Assembly: GCA_002163155.1 (NCBI GenBank)
Contig: MAAO01000004.1
Location: forward strand, 523,194 to 587,193
DNA length: 64,000 bases
Reading direction: 5' to 3'
Source of the DNA: Halobacteriovorax marinus
GTDB lineage: Bacteria > Bdellovibrionota > Bacteriovoracia > Bacteriovoracales > Bacteriovoracaceae
Shown: piece after piece, positions 47,283-56,528 of the stretch
Position numbering within the stretch: position 1 is the first letter of the stretch
How the letters are laid out: every line of letters starts with the position of its first letter
Notes under the pieces: generated by a model
Told to the model about the DNA's origin: nothing
Database searches by the model: none
Seen by the model: the letters and a program-made list of their open reading frames with translations, nothing else
Translations under genes and position numbers: made by a program

Positions 47283-49802
47283 ATGAAAATAATTCTAACT
47301 TTATTACTATATATTAATTCAGCTTACTCTTTGAACATAGAGTCTTTGGGGCTAACAGGTAAGTATAAATCTTTTTGTGAATCAAAAGATATTAGAGAAT
47401 TAAAGTCACATAAAGTAATTTTTTATAAGAAAACAAAAGAAAGAGAATGTAAGTCAAATACTGGAGAAATTATTCCAATAGCTTCGTTTGTTCAAAATCT
47501 TAAGTCCTTCTATCTAGAGGACTCCAGAATTACTCTTAGAAAAGCCTGTAGAGGGAGCAATAGAAGGAAGTGGAAAAGTAATGAATTTATTACTGAAGGA
47601 TTAAGCTATAATCTTCCCAACAACCCTTGTATTTGCTCTGTAATTAATAATTTCTCAGAAACTAAAAAAGCTATTTGTGGACAAAACGAAGAAGGAACAC
47701 TTGCCCTTGAAAGCCTCTTTGAAACTACTAAAATACAAATGCTCGCAACTAATACAATAAAGATAGAAAGAGAAGCAAACTATATTCTTGATGAAATGAA
47801 AAAAAATGGACACGATAGTTTTTGTAAAACGACAAAAGTCTCTAATTGTTCTGGAACAGAAGACCTATATAAGAAGTTATTTGACCAAATGAGAGAAAGT
47901 GAAGATAGATATGAATTCACAAAAAAAGTAGACTTCAATTTAGAAAAATTCTCAAACAATTTGAATTCTAGAAAAGGTATCTTCTCTAGACCTACTCTGC
48001 AGATCGGCAATAATCTTGCTAACTACCTAAGTACCAACATTGAAGGTTCCAACAAGATAGTAAAAACAACTTCAACGACCGACCTAAATAAGTTAAGAGG
48101 AAAAGGTGAAGTACATCACATAAGAGAAATGCAGACTCTTAGAAAAAAGATCTCCTCAGCAGGAAGCCTAGAAAAACTAATCAAAAATAAGCTTGGAGAC
48201 AAGTCTGCTTCAGCACTCGCAACTTTCTGTAAATTCAACCCAGAAGATCCAAAAGAGTTAAACGATCTTAAAGTCACTATCTTTACTCATCAAGATATTG
48301 CCTTTAAAACATGCGCTGATACAGATGGTGTTAAAATTGTTAAAAATGGTAGCAAAGCATTGCTTCAAATAATGAATGCATCAGCGAAGTCAGTTGACAA
48401 AACATACGATTTTGCTGAATCCATTAAAGACGAATTAAAAAAAGAATTCTTAGAAGACATGCCAAGACGATGTAAAAACTTAAAGAAAAGAATGGACCTT
48501 GTATGTAAAATGGGGAGTGTTAGTTTTCATGAATTAATAGAAATGAGTAAGATACCATCGATTGTTGGCAATTTAGATATAATCAATGAAATATACTCGG
48601 AACTAGGTATTGAAGCTTTAAAAGCACTAGGTAGCTTAAGAGCAGTCGCATGCTTCACAGAAAAGTCTTTCATTCCAAAAGTTTCTGGACATAAAGAATC
48701 AAAGTATCCTGAAGATATTATTACAAGGCCATCATCGAAGGAAGTCGACAGAAGTGTTGACGAAGAAAAAGTAAAATATGAAAAGCGTTTATCTGACATC
48801 ATGTTTGCAGAAGATATAAGGAAAGTTGTAAAAAAAGCAATGGATAAAGATCCAGGCATTGTGAATGATCCTGAATTTCAAAATACAGCTAAAAATTATA
48901 AGGAACTTTTACCGGAGTACTTACGAGAGAAGATTGATTTCACTGCCTCAGCTCCAGTTTTTAGAAGTCAAATAAATTTTCTTAAAAATCAAGCAAAGAA
49001 AGATCATCATGAGAGTTTAGGGAAAATTCAAAATTCTCTTGTAAGGAGATATGCCAATCTAGCTTCTAAACAAAATGGTCGTAAGCGCTACGCCAAAAGA
49101 CTTAGTAAAATCAAATCAGATATTCAAGAAGTGACACGCATAACGGGAAGTGAACCTTCAAGGTCATTTTCTGATCGCTACTTTGCTGGAGATACGAATA
49201 CTAGCACAAATCAGATAAAAGTAAGTACTCCAGCTCCACTACCACAGATTTCTCAAAGCGCAGATGGTGAAAGAGAGGACGATCTAGATAGTGAATTTAC
49301 TTCCGCCTATGCTCCTTACGACGGCAGTGAACTTGAGAACAAATCAAATACTAAGAGTGAAGCCACTTCCAAAGCTTCAGTTAAAAAAGGTAGTCACGCT
49401 ATAATTGAAAACACTAGTGGTATCAAGCTATCAGGAGGTTCATCTTTAAGAGGAGATAGAAACTCTAGATCAACTGCAAGCATCGAAAATCTAAGCATAA
49501 GTCTTGTAGCCAACGAAAATGAAAGAGCGAAAGAAGAGATTATTGTTTCTAAGAAACTCAAAGATGGTGAAGCCTGGATAAGTTACAATAGAGAAAAGTC
49601 TCTCTTTGAAAAATGGAACAAATCTAATGGTAAACTGGAAAGAGAATGGCCACTAGAGAAAGAAGCCTTTGAAAATCAGTCTTATAACAAAGAAGATATT
49701 TCAATTACAAAAACTGAAAAAGAAGACATGCAATTATTCTTAAACAACTTAAGAGCAAGGCATGGCGATCTACTCGACACCTTCAAAAAGAACATCAACT
49801 AA
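47283..49802 (+). CDS. Large exported protein of unknown function
   Basis: This 839-residue protein has a short signal peptide (MKIILTLLLYINSAYS). I recognise no domain. The first 450 residues are helical with about 15 scattered cysteines (CICS, CSGTEDLYKKLF, CKNLKKRMDLVCKMG), so disulfides outside the cytoplasm are likely. About 510-640 is highly charged and probably coiled. About 650-735 is Ser/Thr/Asp-rich and low-complexity. A C-terminal domain of about 90 residues has WISYNREKSLFEKWNKSNG. No clear ribosome site lies ahead. It is a single gene ending at a perfect terminator, without any functional neighbour. Confidence 0.75.
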   Translation: MKIILTLLLYINSAYSLNIESLGLTGKYKSFCESKDIRELKSHKVIFYKKTKERECKSNTGEIIPIASFVQNLKSFYLEDSRITLRKACRGSNRRKWKSNEFITEGLSYNLPNNPCICSVINNFSETKKAICGQNEEGTLALESLFETTKIQMLATNTIKIEREANYILDEMKKNGHDSFCKTTKVSNCSGTEDLYKKLFDQMRESEDRYEFTKKVDFNLEKFSNNLNSRKGIFSRPTLQIGNNLANYLSTNIEGSNKIVKTTSTTDLNKLRGKGEVHHIREMQTLRKKISSAGSLEKLIKNKLGDKSASALATFCKFNPEDPKELNDLKVTIFTHQDIAFKTCADTDGVKIVKNGSKALLQIMNASAKSVDKTYDFAESIKDELKKEFLEDMPRRCKNLKKRMDLVCKMGSVSFHELIEMSKIPSIVGNLDIINEIYSELGIEALKALGSLRAVACFTEKSFIPKVSGHKESKYPEDIITRPSSKEVDRSVDEEKVKYEKRLSDIMFAEDIRKVVKKAMDKDPGIVNDPEFQNTAKNYKELLPEYLREKIDFTASAPVFRSQINFLKNQAKKDHHESLGKIQNSLVRRYANLASKQNGRKRYAKRLSKIKSDIQEVTRITGSEPSRSFSDRYFAGDTNTSTNQIKVSTPAPLPQISQSADGEREDDLDSEFTSAYAPYDGSELENKSNTKSEATSKASVKKGSHAIIENTSGIKLSGGSSLRGDRNSRSTASIENLSISLVANENERAKEEIIVSKKLKDGEAWISYNREKSLFEKWNKSNGKLEREWPLEKEAFENQSYNKEDISITKTEKEDMQLFLNNLRARHGDLLDTFKKNIN

Positions 49803-49808
49803 AATAAA

Positions 49809-49832
49809 AAAGGCCCTCAATTGAGGGCCTTT
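49809..49832. terminator. Bidirectional terminator between the exported orphan and tig
   Basis: AAAGGCCCTCAA is followed directly by its exact complement, a 24-base palindrome with A-rich and T-rich flanks. It lies 6 bases after one stop and 18 bases after the tig stop, and serves both converging genes. Confidence 0.85.
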
Positions 49833-49850
49833 ATATGATCTAAATTTAAA

Positions 49851-51131
49851 TTACTTTAATTTAATTTCTTCTTTAATCTTTGCAAAAGTTTTTTCTTCTC
49901 TAATAGCATACATTAAGTTTGATTTTAACTTAGCGTCACTTGAGTAGTATTGCTTGATTTGATCTGATTCCATTCCTGAACCAGCTGCCATCTCAGTAAT
50001 TTTTGCATCAAAGTCAGAATCAGAAGCTTCAACTTCGTATTTCTTTGCAAGATTATCTAAAATAAGACCTGATCTAACTTGAAAAGTTGCCTTTTCAGTC
50101 ATGTCTCCAGACCACTTAGAGAAGTACTCACCAAGCATCTCTTCGTTGAAACCTTGACCTTTAAGGTTTCTAGCAAGATCTTCTTTAAGGTGATTTTCTT
50201 GTTGCTCTACTAATGACTTTGGAACGTCAAACTTGTTAGCATCGATAAGTTTCTCTAAAATTTCTTGGTGAACTTTCTCAAGAACTTCTCTTTCTTTTTG
50301 CTTAAAAAGATTGTCTTTGTTCTTAGTATTGAAATCTTCAACAGAATCAAAACCAAATTCTTTTGCAAGTTCATCAGTAAATTCTGGGAATACTTTTTCT
50401 TTAATTTCTAATAGTTCAGTTTCAAACTTAACTTTAGCTTCTTTAAGTTCTTCAACGTGGTAATCACCTGGGAAAGTAAGTTCAATAACCTTCTTCTCAC
50501 CTTTTTTCATACCAATCATTCCTTCTTCGAATCCTGGAATGAATTGATTAGATCCGATCTCTAAAAGAAAATCTTCACCTTTCATATTATCTGGTCTGTC
50601 ACCCTCAGCAGTTTCACCTTGAAAGTTAAGAACAGCAGTCTGACCAACTTTAAGTTTAGAGTTAGCTCCAACTTCTTTCATCTCTGCTTTAGGTCCTAAG
50701 TAGTTCTTCTTAATTTCTTCAACATCTTTATCAGAAACTGAAACTGTTTCTTGTGCTACAGAAATCTTACTTAAACCCTTAACTTCAACAGTTGGGAAAA
50801 TTTCAACAAGTGCATCAAATTTAACAGAGTTTCCACCGTCATAATCCATATTTTCAAAAGTTGGGTAACCCACAACTTTAAGATCTTCTTTTTGAACTGC
50901 TTCAAAGAATTGGTTTTGAACAAATTGATTTAAAGCTTCAGACTCAATTTGTGGTCCGTAAACTTGTTCAACCATACTTAATGGCGCTTTACCTTTTCTA
51001 AAACCTTTCAAAGAAGTTGTTTTTCTTTTTTGGGCTACAGCTGTTTTAATCTCAGCAGTAAGGTCTAAAGTTTCAAAGTTAAAAGTAATTTTTTTAGTAC
51101 AATCGTTGATTGTTTCAACTTTATAAGACAT
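49851..51131 (-). CDS. tig: Trigger factor
   Basis: Trigger factor binds the ribosome exit and shelters new chains. The 426-residue protein has the ribosome-docking motif as LKGFRKGKAPLSMVEQVYG (about 39-57). An FKBP-like prolyl isomerase domain covers about 150-245 (VLNFQGETAEGDRPDN, FIPGFEEGMIGMKKGEKKVI), and the long helical chaperone region runs to the end. It is a single gene with its own terminator. No clpP or clpX follows, unlike in many Proteobacteria. Confidence 0.96.
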   Translation of the reverse strand: MSYKVETINDCTKKITFNFETLDLTAEIKTAVAQKRKTTSLKGFRKGKAPLSMVEQVYGPQIESEALNQFVQNQFFEAVQKEDLKVVGYPTFENMDYDGGNSVKFDALVEIFPTVEVKGLSKISVAQETVSVSDKDVEEIKKNYLGPKAEMKEVGANSKLKVGQTAVLNFQGETAEGDRPDNMKGEDFLLEIGSNQFIPGFEEGMIGMKKGEKKVIELTFPGDYHVEELKEAKVKFETELLEIKEKVFPEFTDELAKEFGFDSVEDFNTKNKDNLFKQKEREVLEKVHQEILEKLIDANKFDVPKSLVEQQENHLKEDLARNLKGQGFNEEMLGEYFSKWSGDMTEKATFQVRSGLILDNLAKKYEVEASDSDFDAKITEMAAGSGMESDQIKQYYSSDAKLKSNLMYAIREEKTFAKIKEEIKLK

Positions 51132-51232
51132 ATCATTTCCTCGCGTAACTTATAGCGTTATTTGTGTTCTTTTTATAGGTTGTGAAATTATCGATTTTGA
51201 CCCAAAAAGTCAATGCACAGAGGGGCTGAGCT

Positions 51233-52009
51233 CTAACTATTATAGGTAACTTTTGTTAGATATAATCCTTGAGGCGGGGCCACTGGAGCGAGTTTATTTC
51301 CATCAGGCTTTCTAAGACTCTCCGCCAGACTCGCAGCATCAATCTTACCCTCGCCAATATTCCAAATCGTCGCAACCATCAAGCGAACCATTTGTTTTAA
51401 GAATCCACTACCAGTAACTTCGAAGACGAAGTATTCAGGACATAAGTCGTGAAAGAAACCCGTGGCCTCCATCTTCGTCAATGAACAGCTGAATATCTCT
51501 CTCACCGTAGTCGCAACATCAGTACCAACAGTGAAGAAGTCTGCAAAGTCATGCTTACCTACAAATAATTTGCACGCCTCCTCCATCTTCTCAATATCAA
51601 GCTTTCTAGTCATAAAGGTTATCTGTTGATTCAATAGAGGATCACGCCTCTTTCCTAGCGCAAAAATATAACGATAAGTTTTATCTACCGAGCCAAAAAC
51701 TGGATGGAAATTTTCATCTGCATTTTCCGCCATCAGACATTCAATATCATCGGGTAAATTAGAATTTAGTGCTCTAACTAATTTTTCAGGAGGAATAACA
51801 AGGGGAATCTCAACCCTTACGACTTGAGCCAGAGCATGTACTCCAGTGTCCGTCCTTCCAGACCCAAGAGTTTTAACTTCTTTGGACTTTGAAATTTTTG
51901 CGAGGGCCCTATTCAATTGGCCTTGAACAGTAAGTTCCGTATGGGGTTGCTTTTGCCAACCCTGATAACGGTGACCATTATATTTTAGAGTTAATTTATA
52001 AAAACTCAA
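51233..52009 (-). CDS. truA: tRNA pseudouridine(38-40) synthase
   Basis: TruA makes pseudouridine in the anticodon stem of many tRNAs. The 258-residue protein starts KLTLKYNGHRYQGWQKQP and has the catalytic Asp54 in GSGRTDTGVHALAQ. FLKQMVRLMVATIWNIGEG and LAPVAPPQGLYL appear in the C-terminal half, all typical. The start is TTG with AGG eight bases ahead, and it overlaps the end of the beta-barrel gene by 14 bases. It is the last gene of the long minus-strand run. Confidence 0.96.
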   Translation of the reverse strand: MSFYKLTLKYNGHRYQGWQKQPHTELTVQGQLNRALAKISKSKEVKTLGSGRTDTGVHALAQVVRVEIPLVIPPEKLVRALNSNLPDDIECLMAENADENFHPVFGSVDKTYRYIFALGKRRDPLLNQQITFMTRKLDIEKMEEACKLFVGKHDFADFFTVGTDVATTVREIFSCSLTKMEATGFFHDLCPEYFVFEVTGSGFLKQMVRLMVATIWNIGEGKIDAASLAESLRKPDGNKLAPVAPPQGLYLTKVTYNS

Positions 52010-52949
52010 AAGTGAAACCTAGTCCATAGGACATACCAGAGATTGTTATATCGTCAGCAAATCCAGAATACGACTGAGTCCTTACGGAAAGATCAATCGA
52101 CATAAAACTAACTTCATAAGACTTGTAGTACTCAAAGCCTGTTCCAGTAAAGAGGTAACCTAGGTTAAACTTTAACTTCCCCTCTCCAAAGTAACCATAA
52201 CCAACTTGATACTTCGTTTTATCTTTATCTTCAGCGTCCCTGTCACTTCTACTTTGAATTAATCCCATCATTGATGGTCCAGCTGCAAAAGAGATTTTCA
52301 TGACTCTTGCAATTGGGACTTCAAGAAGTAATCTTATATCAACAGGAATTGAATACAGATTGAATCTCATATTACTGGTAGTCCCATTTGCTGCAAAGAT
52401 ACCTTTTCCAGTACTATAACCAATACCTGATCCCAGTCCCCAGGCTAAATTAACACCACCTTTAGAGAAGTAGAAATCTTTAGAAAGATGTAACGAACCT
52501 CCTTTTGCTCCTGAATTAGAGTTAAAAGTTTTCTCGTAAACTCCCTTACTATCTTTATATTCAAAATTATTTTGGTAATACTCAAAAGATAAAGTTGATT
52601 CCGCTTTATTATTAATTCTTTCTAAGATCGCTTCATTACTATGTGAAATATATGAATCACTTTTCAATCCACTATAAGGGACTCCACTGTTGAATTGGAT
52701 CGGAGAACCCTTTCCTGATACTTTCTCAGAATATCCCTTATTACTTTGAACATGCGGTGAATCACCATCTATATCCATAGCGTCTAGGAATTTCTCAAAT
52801 TGACCTGGTACATGGGGATTAGCGCCGGCCTCGACCTTACCTAATGGATCGCCAGTTGCTTGTCCAGGTACAGTCTGGCTAAAGTCTGCAGCTATACAAT
52901 TAACTGAAAATAGAAATAATAATAACTCAATCTTCTTCGTCATGCTCAT
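51996..52949 (-). CDS. Exported, probably beta-barrel outer-membrane protein
   Basis: Starting at ATG 52949, with GGAAG seven bases ahead, the product of about 317 residues begins MSMTKKIELLLFLFSVNCIA, a signal peptide cleaved before ADFSQ. A Gly/Pro/Ser-rich stretch follows, then alternating strands (GVNLAWGLGSGIGYSTGKG, VDIRLLLEVPIARVMKISFA, LKFNLGYLFTGTGFEYY) ending MSYGLGFTFEFL with an aromatic end. That fits a barrel of 8-12 strands. A longer frame reaching 53015 is rejected because it only re-reads pssA. No family is recognised. It sits in an operon between pssA and truA. Confidence 0.72.
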   Translation of the reverse strand: MSMTKKIELLLFLFSVNCIAADFSQTVPGQATGDPLGKVEAGANPHVPGQFEKFLDAMDIDGDSPHVQSNKGYSEKVSGKGSPIQFNSGVPYSGLKSDSYISHSNEAILERINNKAESTLSFEYYQNNFEYKDSKGVYEKTFNSNSGAKGGSLHLSKDFYFSKGGVNLAWGLGSGIGYSTGKGIFAANGTTSNMRFNLYSIPVDIRLLLEVPIARVMKISFAAGPSMMGLIQSRSDRDAEDKDKTKYQVGYGYFGEGKLKFNLGYLFTGTGFEYYKSYEVSFMSIDLSVRTQSYSGFADDITISGMSYGLGFTFEFL

Positions 52950-53682
52950 TTTCATTCTTCCATGAAAACACATCTTCCAGTGCTCCCTTATGAGTTGCAA
53001 AATAAACCAATCCACCTAGTACATAGGCTCCAGTGATAGCTCCAATCATTAGTTGTTCATAAGTAAATATTAGCGCTAGCAGTAAGAAAATTAACGCAAG
53101 AACTCGCTTCTTGTGTGTTTTTACCCAAGTCGAATTCTTAAATGAGTAAAATGGAATATTTGAGATCATTAAAAGAGAATACAGCAGAACATAGAAAATA
53201 GTGATCGGCGTATAATCTTTAATCACTTCAAACTCTACAGAGAGAAGAACATAACCGACTATTCCTAGGGCCGCTGTAGGAATGGGTAATCCTTGAAAAT
53301 AGTCACTACTTACCTTTTCAATATTAGCATTGAATCTCGCTAACCTTAATGAGCCACATAGAAGATAAATAAATGAAATCACCATTCCTAATCTTCCAAG
53401 GTCTTTAAAGAAACAATTATAAGCAAGAAAAGCTGGCGCTATTCCAAATGAAACAACATCACTTATCGAGTCAAATTGTTCCCCGAATTGAGATTGAGTT
53501 CCAGTCATTCTAGCAACTCTTCCATCAACGGAATCAAATATCGATCCCAGTAGTAAAATCATACCGGCATTATAAAATTGTCCGTTCCAAGACATGATAA
53601 CTGAACCAAACCCACAAGCTAAATTTAATGCTGTAAATGTATTTGGTAAAAAGAATGCTAATCTCTTAGGGTGATCAATCAT
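52927..53682 (-). CDS. pssA: CDP-diacylglycerol-serine O-phosphatidyltransferase
   Basis: PssA makes phosphatidylserine from CDP-diacylglycerol and serine in the inner membrane. The CDP-alcohol phosphotransferase motif is complete around residues 47-72: DSVDGRVARMTGTQSQFG, then EQFDSISD, with the essential Asp set. It is a type II enzyme of 251 residues with about eight membrane helices, including one before the motif (ALNLACGFGSVIMSW). It overlaps the psd-like gene by four bases. CdsA, its substrate producer, is in the same gene run, so phosphatidylethanolamine synthesis is grouped here. Confidence 0.94.
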   Translation of the reverse strand: MIDHPKRLAFFLPNTFTALNLACGFGSVIMSWNGQFYNAGMILLLGSIFDSVDGRVARMTGTQSQFGEQFDSISDVVSFGIAPAFLAYNCFFKDLGRLGMVISFIYLLCGSLRLARFNANIEKVSSDYFQGLPIPTAALGIVGYVLLSVEFEVIKDYTPITIFYVLLYSLLMISNIPFYSFKNSTWVKTHKKRVLALIFLLLALIFTYEQLMIGAITGAYVLGGLVYFATHKGALEDVFSWKNENEHDEED

Positions 53683-54308
53683 ATTAAATTTTCCTCTATG
53701 TCTGATGGTATGCCAGCTAAAATTCCTTGTCCGGCGACTACCTCATCATTTTCATTTATTAAAACCTCTAATGAGGACGGAATATAAACCTTTACTGATC
53801 CACCGAAAGGCAAATAGCCAAAGTTCATTTTTTGCTTTCCTCTATCTCCTGGCAAAACCACGATCTGAGGAACAAGTCTTAAAATATTTAATCCAACAGA
53901 AAAACCAACCTCAAGGCCACTTGCCAATTTAAACTTAACAAGGTGATCTGGACAACTTTCAAAACTAGTTTTCACATCTTGAATTTCAGATGTGACTGGA
54001 AAAAACAAACCAAGTCCCTTCCAAAAAGGAACTTGAATTAAAATACTAGTATAGCTCTTTCCAAAAAAAGAATGCTCAGTATTCTTAACAATCTTTACGA
54101 CCCTACCGTTAACCGGAGAAAAAATAACTCCAGCAGAGGAGTTCGAATCTTCTCGTAAATCCTTTCTCACTCTTCGAAAAATGATAAGAAATATAGAATA
54201 AATAAGAATAGAAGAAATTAGACCAAAGATCCCTACTAATGCGAATAGAGCGATGGCCGAAAAAATGAAAGCAACGAATGTCCAACGCGGTAAATAAGTA
54301 AGTCCCAT
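53679..54308 (-). CDS. Phosphatidylserine decarboxylase-related protein, altered active site
   Basis: The 209-residue protein has the short PSD-A layout. Two membrane helices (about 9-44) come first, then IFSPVNGRVVKIVKN, a middle beta region and a C-terminal FGGSVKVYIPSSLEVLINEN with VVAGQGILAGI. PSD matures by cutting itself before a Ser in FGS or LGST. Here FGGS is present but the following stretch is one residue shorter than usual. The central PxDVHxNRxP segment reads PVTSEIQDVKTS and lacks its His. It could be a working but diverged PSD, since it overlaps pssA by four bases, or a non-enzymatic relative. Confidence 0.7.
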   Translation of the reverse strand: MGLTYLPRWTFVAFIFSAIALFALVGIFGLISSILIYSIFLIIFRRVRKDLREDSNSSAGVIFSPVNGRVVKIVKNTEHSFFGKSYTSILIQVPFWKGLGLFFPVTSEIQDVKTSFESCPDHLVKFKLASGLEVGFSVGLNILRLVPQIVVLPGDRGKQKMNFGYLPFGGSVKVYIPSSLEVLINENDEVVAGQGILAGIPSDIEENLI

Positions 54309-54339
54309 ATATTAAATCTATCAACAATTCTGACTAATG

Positions 54340-54954
54340 TCATTTATTGCTTACATGGAACTCTTTTTCTAAGGATCTGTAATAAAAAGGCTTTTCTCTC
54401 ATTTGCCGCTTAGCAATAAGCGAAAAGAGCTTTCGGGAATTTTCTTTTACAAGTTCTCCACTTGAGCGATTTATTCCCTCAAAAGTCTCACTAAAATGAG
54501 TCCAAAACTCTCCAAGCTCGCCCTCGAGTTCTTCTCTAAGTCTAGGGAGTTCATCTTCAGAATGCAGAGAAGTTTTTACTTCATCACCACGCCACTCATA
54601 GAGAAATATCTCCCCCTTAAATGCTCTAGATATCCAAGCACCTTTATCGAAACCTAGTAGTTTAGGAGTAACAAAGTGATAAAATGAATAAATTTGAGTT
54701 TTCTGCCATTCCAATACTTGTGACATGCCTTCAGAAATTCTCATTCCCGTATATGAACCTGGTCCAGCTACTTGAAAAAAAGCAGATATATCACCAATCT
54801 TTAAATCGTGGGCCTTTAAAAGCTCATAGATTTTTGAATGGATAGATGCTGAACTTTTCTTATCTGAAGTTTCAAGAAACTCTATCCACTCAAACTTGTC
54901 ATTCAAGAGTCCTAAGACCAAGTGATCTGAAGTATCAACAAACAAATAGGTCAT
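54340..54954 (-). CDS. tsaB: tRNA t6A synthesis protein TsaB
   Basis: TsaB is the inactive partner that activates TsaD in making t6A37 of tRNAs reading ANN codons. The 204-residue protein begins YLFVDTSDHLVLGLLND and has the hallmark QVAGPGSYTGMRISEGMSQV near residue 66. The C-terminal half is less conserved and closes with KPFYYRSLEKEF, close to the usual P-x-YLR ending. Its ATG overlaps the rseP stop by one base. TsaD, TsaC and TsaE are not in the window. Confidence 0.9.
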   Translation of the reverse strand: MTYLFVDTSDHLVLGLLNDKFEWIEFLETSDKKSSASIHSKIYELLKAHDLKIGDISAFFQVAGPGSYTGMRISEGMSQVLEWQKTQIYSFYHFVTPKLLGFDKGAWISRAFKGEIFLYEWRGDEVKTSLHSEDELPRLREELEGELGEFWTHFSETFEGINRSSGELVKENSRKLFSLIAKRQMREKPFYYRSLEKEFHVSNK

Positions 54955-56522
54955 TAAAAGAATCTCACCACATCGTTAAATATCGCGCCGATCATTAACA
55001 TCAGCAATAGTGAAAGACCAAACTGCTGAGCAATTTCCATTTTTCTACGTGAGACAGGGCCTCTATTTATAACCTCAAGAATTATAAATAAAATATGACC
55101 ACCGTCTAATACAGGAATTGGAAATAAATTTATAACACCTAAGTTTACAGATATGAGCGCCATCAATTGAAAAAAGTAAGATAAGCTTGTATTAAATGAA
55201 TCGGAAGCCACTTTTCCAATAGCAAGAGGTCCACCAATTTGTTTTAACGAAACATCACCAACAATTAGCTTTTTAAAGGAACCAACTGTTTTAGTAATCG
55301 TCTCCCAAGTTCTACCAAAAGAGCCCAAAAATGATCCGACAAAACCTTTTGAGGGTGTATCAACAAGTTTTAAACCTTGAAAGATTCCACTTGAATAGAC
55401 TCCAATCAATTTAACTTTCTTCTTTCCTTGCGGCTTAACATCAGGAATAAGAGTGACATTCTTAATAACACCATCAGCTAGTAAACTGATTTTGACGTCT
55501 TTTTCTTTAATGAGTTGTAAAGTTGATCTCAAGCTCTCAAAACTATATATATCTTTACCATTTAAACCTAAAATAATATTACCACCTACTATCCCAGCTT
55601 TCTCAGCTGGAGATTTCATAGATATACTTTTTACAACCATATCTTTTGGGTAGAGTTTTTCTTTTCTTAAAAGTTTTAGTAAGTCATTGCTAGAATTTAT
55701 AGTTAAAGTAACTTTCTTTTCAAAAGGTCTAATTTCTCTAACTTTAATATTTGCAAGGTTAGCCTTCTTATCCATTTTATAAAGATAGAATGTAATCGTT
55801 CCTCTAAGTGTAGCAATTTCATCGAGTGATTCATTCCAATCTACAGCTTCACTGGAATTAGATATTGCGAAAACATCTCCCTCAGGAGTCGTCAGAATAG
55901 GACGCCTTAAGAAAGGTGGTGACTTAATCATCTCCTCAAAGAATTTTTCCCCTTCCATATTTATGGTTAGAGTTTTCTCGGCGCCAAATCTTTCAACAGT
56001 TAATGTCTTAACACCGCCATCCTTTAACACAATATCAGAAGGATTAGAGATATCGTCACCATTTACTCTTCTAAGAACATCTCCGGTATAAACTCCTAAT
56101 GACTGAAGTTTTGAGTTCTCAGCAACAACTCCAATTTTTAATTCTGGTAACTTTTCTCCAACAAATAAGAGTGCGAAGAAAATAACATAGGCCATAATAA
56201 AATTTGCAAATGGTCCACCAAAGACAATCCAAAATCTCGCCCACTTACTTTTATGAGTAAAACTATATCGCCTCTCTTCTTCCGGAATTGAGTCACCAGC
56301 AAGAGGGTCATCACCAAACATTTTCACATACCCACCAAGAGGTATTAAAGAAAGAGCATACTCAGTGTCTCCTCTTTTAAATTTGAATAGCTTTGGTCCA
56401 AATCCAATTGAAAAAACTTGAACTCTAACACCAAAAAGTCTGGCAAATAAGAAGTGACCTAACTCATGGAAAAATACTAACGGACCTAAAAATATAATAA
56501 AAATAAAAATTTTTTCAATCAT
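54954..56522 (-). CDS. rseP: Site-2 membrane metalloprotease RseP with two PDZ domains
   Basis: RseP cuts membrane-bound anti-sigma factors and leftover signal peptides within the inner membrane. Zinc-site motif HELGH is at 19-23 in the first helix, and the third zinc ligand is the Asp in NLFPIPVLDGGHI. Two PDZ domains lie between: one near KIGVVAENSKLQSLGVYTGD, the other near SISMKSPAEKAGIVGGNIIL. At 522 residues it is longer than E. coli RseP (450), due to an insert of about 60 residues between the PDZ domains. It lies between cdsA and tsaB with tight spacing. No sigma-E or anti-sigma gene is nearby. Confidence 0.95.
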   Translation of the reverse strand: MIEKIFIFIIFLGPLVFFHELGHFLFARLFGVRVQVFSIGFGPKLFKFKRGDTEYALSLIPLGGYVKMFGDDPLAGDSIPEEERRYSFTHKSKWARFWIVFGGPFANFIMAYVIFFALLFVGEKLPELKIGVVAENSKLQSLGVYTGDVLRRVNGDDISNPSDIVLKDGGVKTLTVERFGAEKTLTINMEGEKFFEEMIKSPPFLRRPILTTPEGDVFAISNSSEAVDWNESLDEIATLRGTITFYLYKMDKKANLANIKVREIRPFEKKVTLTINSSNDLLKLLRKEKLYPKDMVVKSISMKSPAEKAGIVGGNIILGLNGKDIYSFESLRSTLQLIKEKDVKISLLADGVIKNVTLIPDVKPQGKKKVKLIGVYSSGIFQGLKLVDTPSKGFVGSFLGSFGRTWETITKTVGSFKKLIVGDVSLKQIGGPLAIGKVASDSFNTSLSYFFQLMALISVNLGVINLFPIPVLDGGHILFIILEVINRGPVSRRKMEIAQQFGLSLLLMLMIGAIFNDVVRFF

Positions 56523-56528
56523 AAAAAC

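Noticed and set aside
52950..53015. N-terminal extension of the beta-barrel gene
   Set aside because: It re-reads the end of pssA out of frame and would bury the signal peptide.
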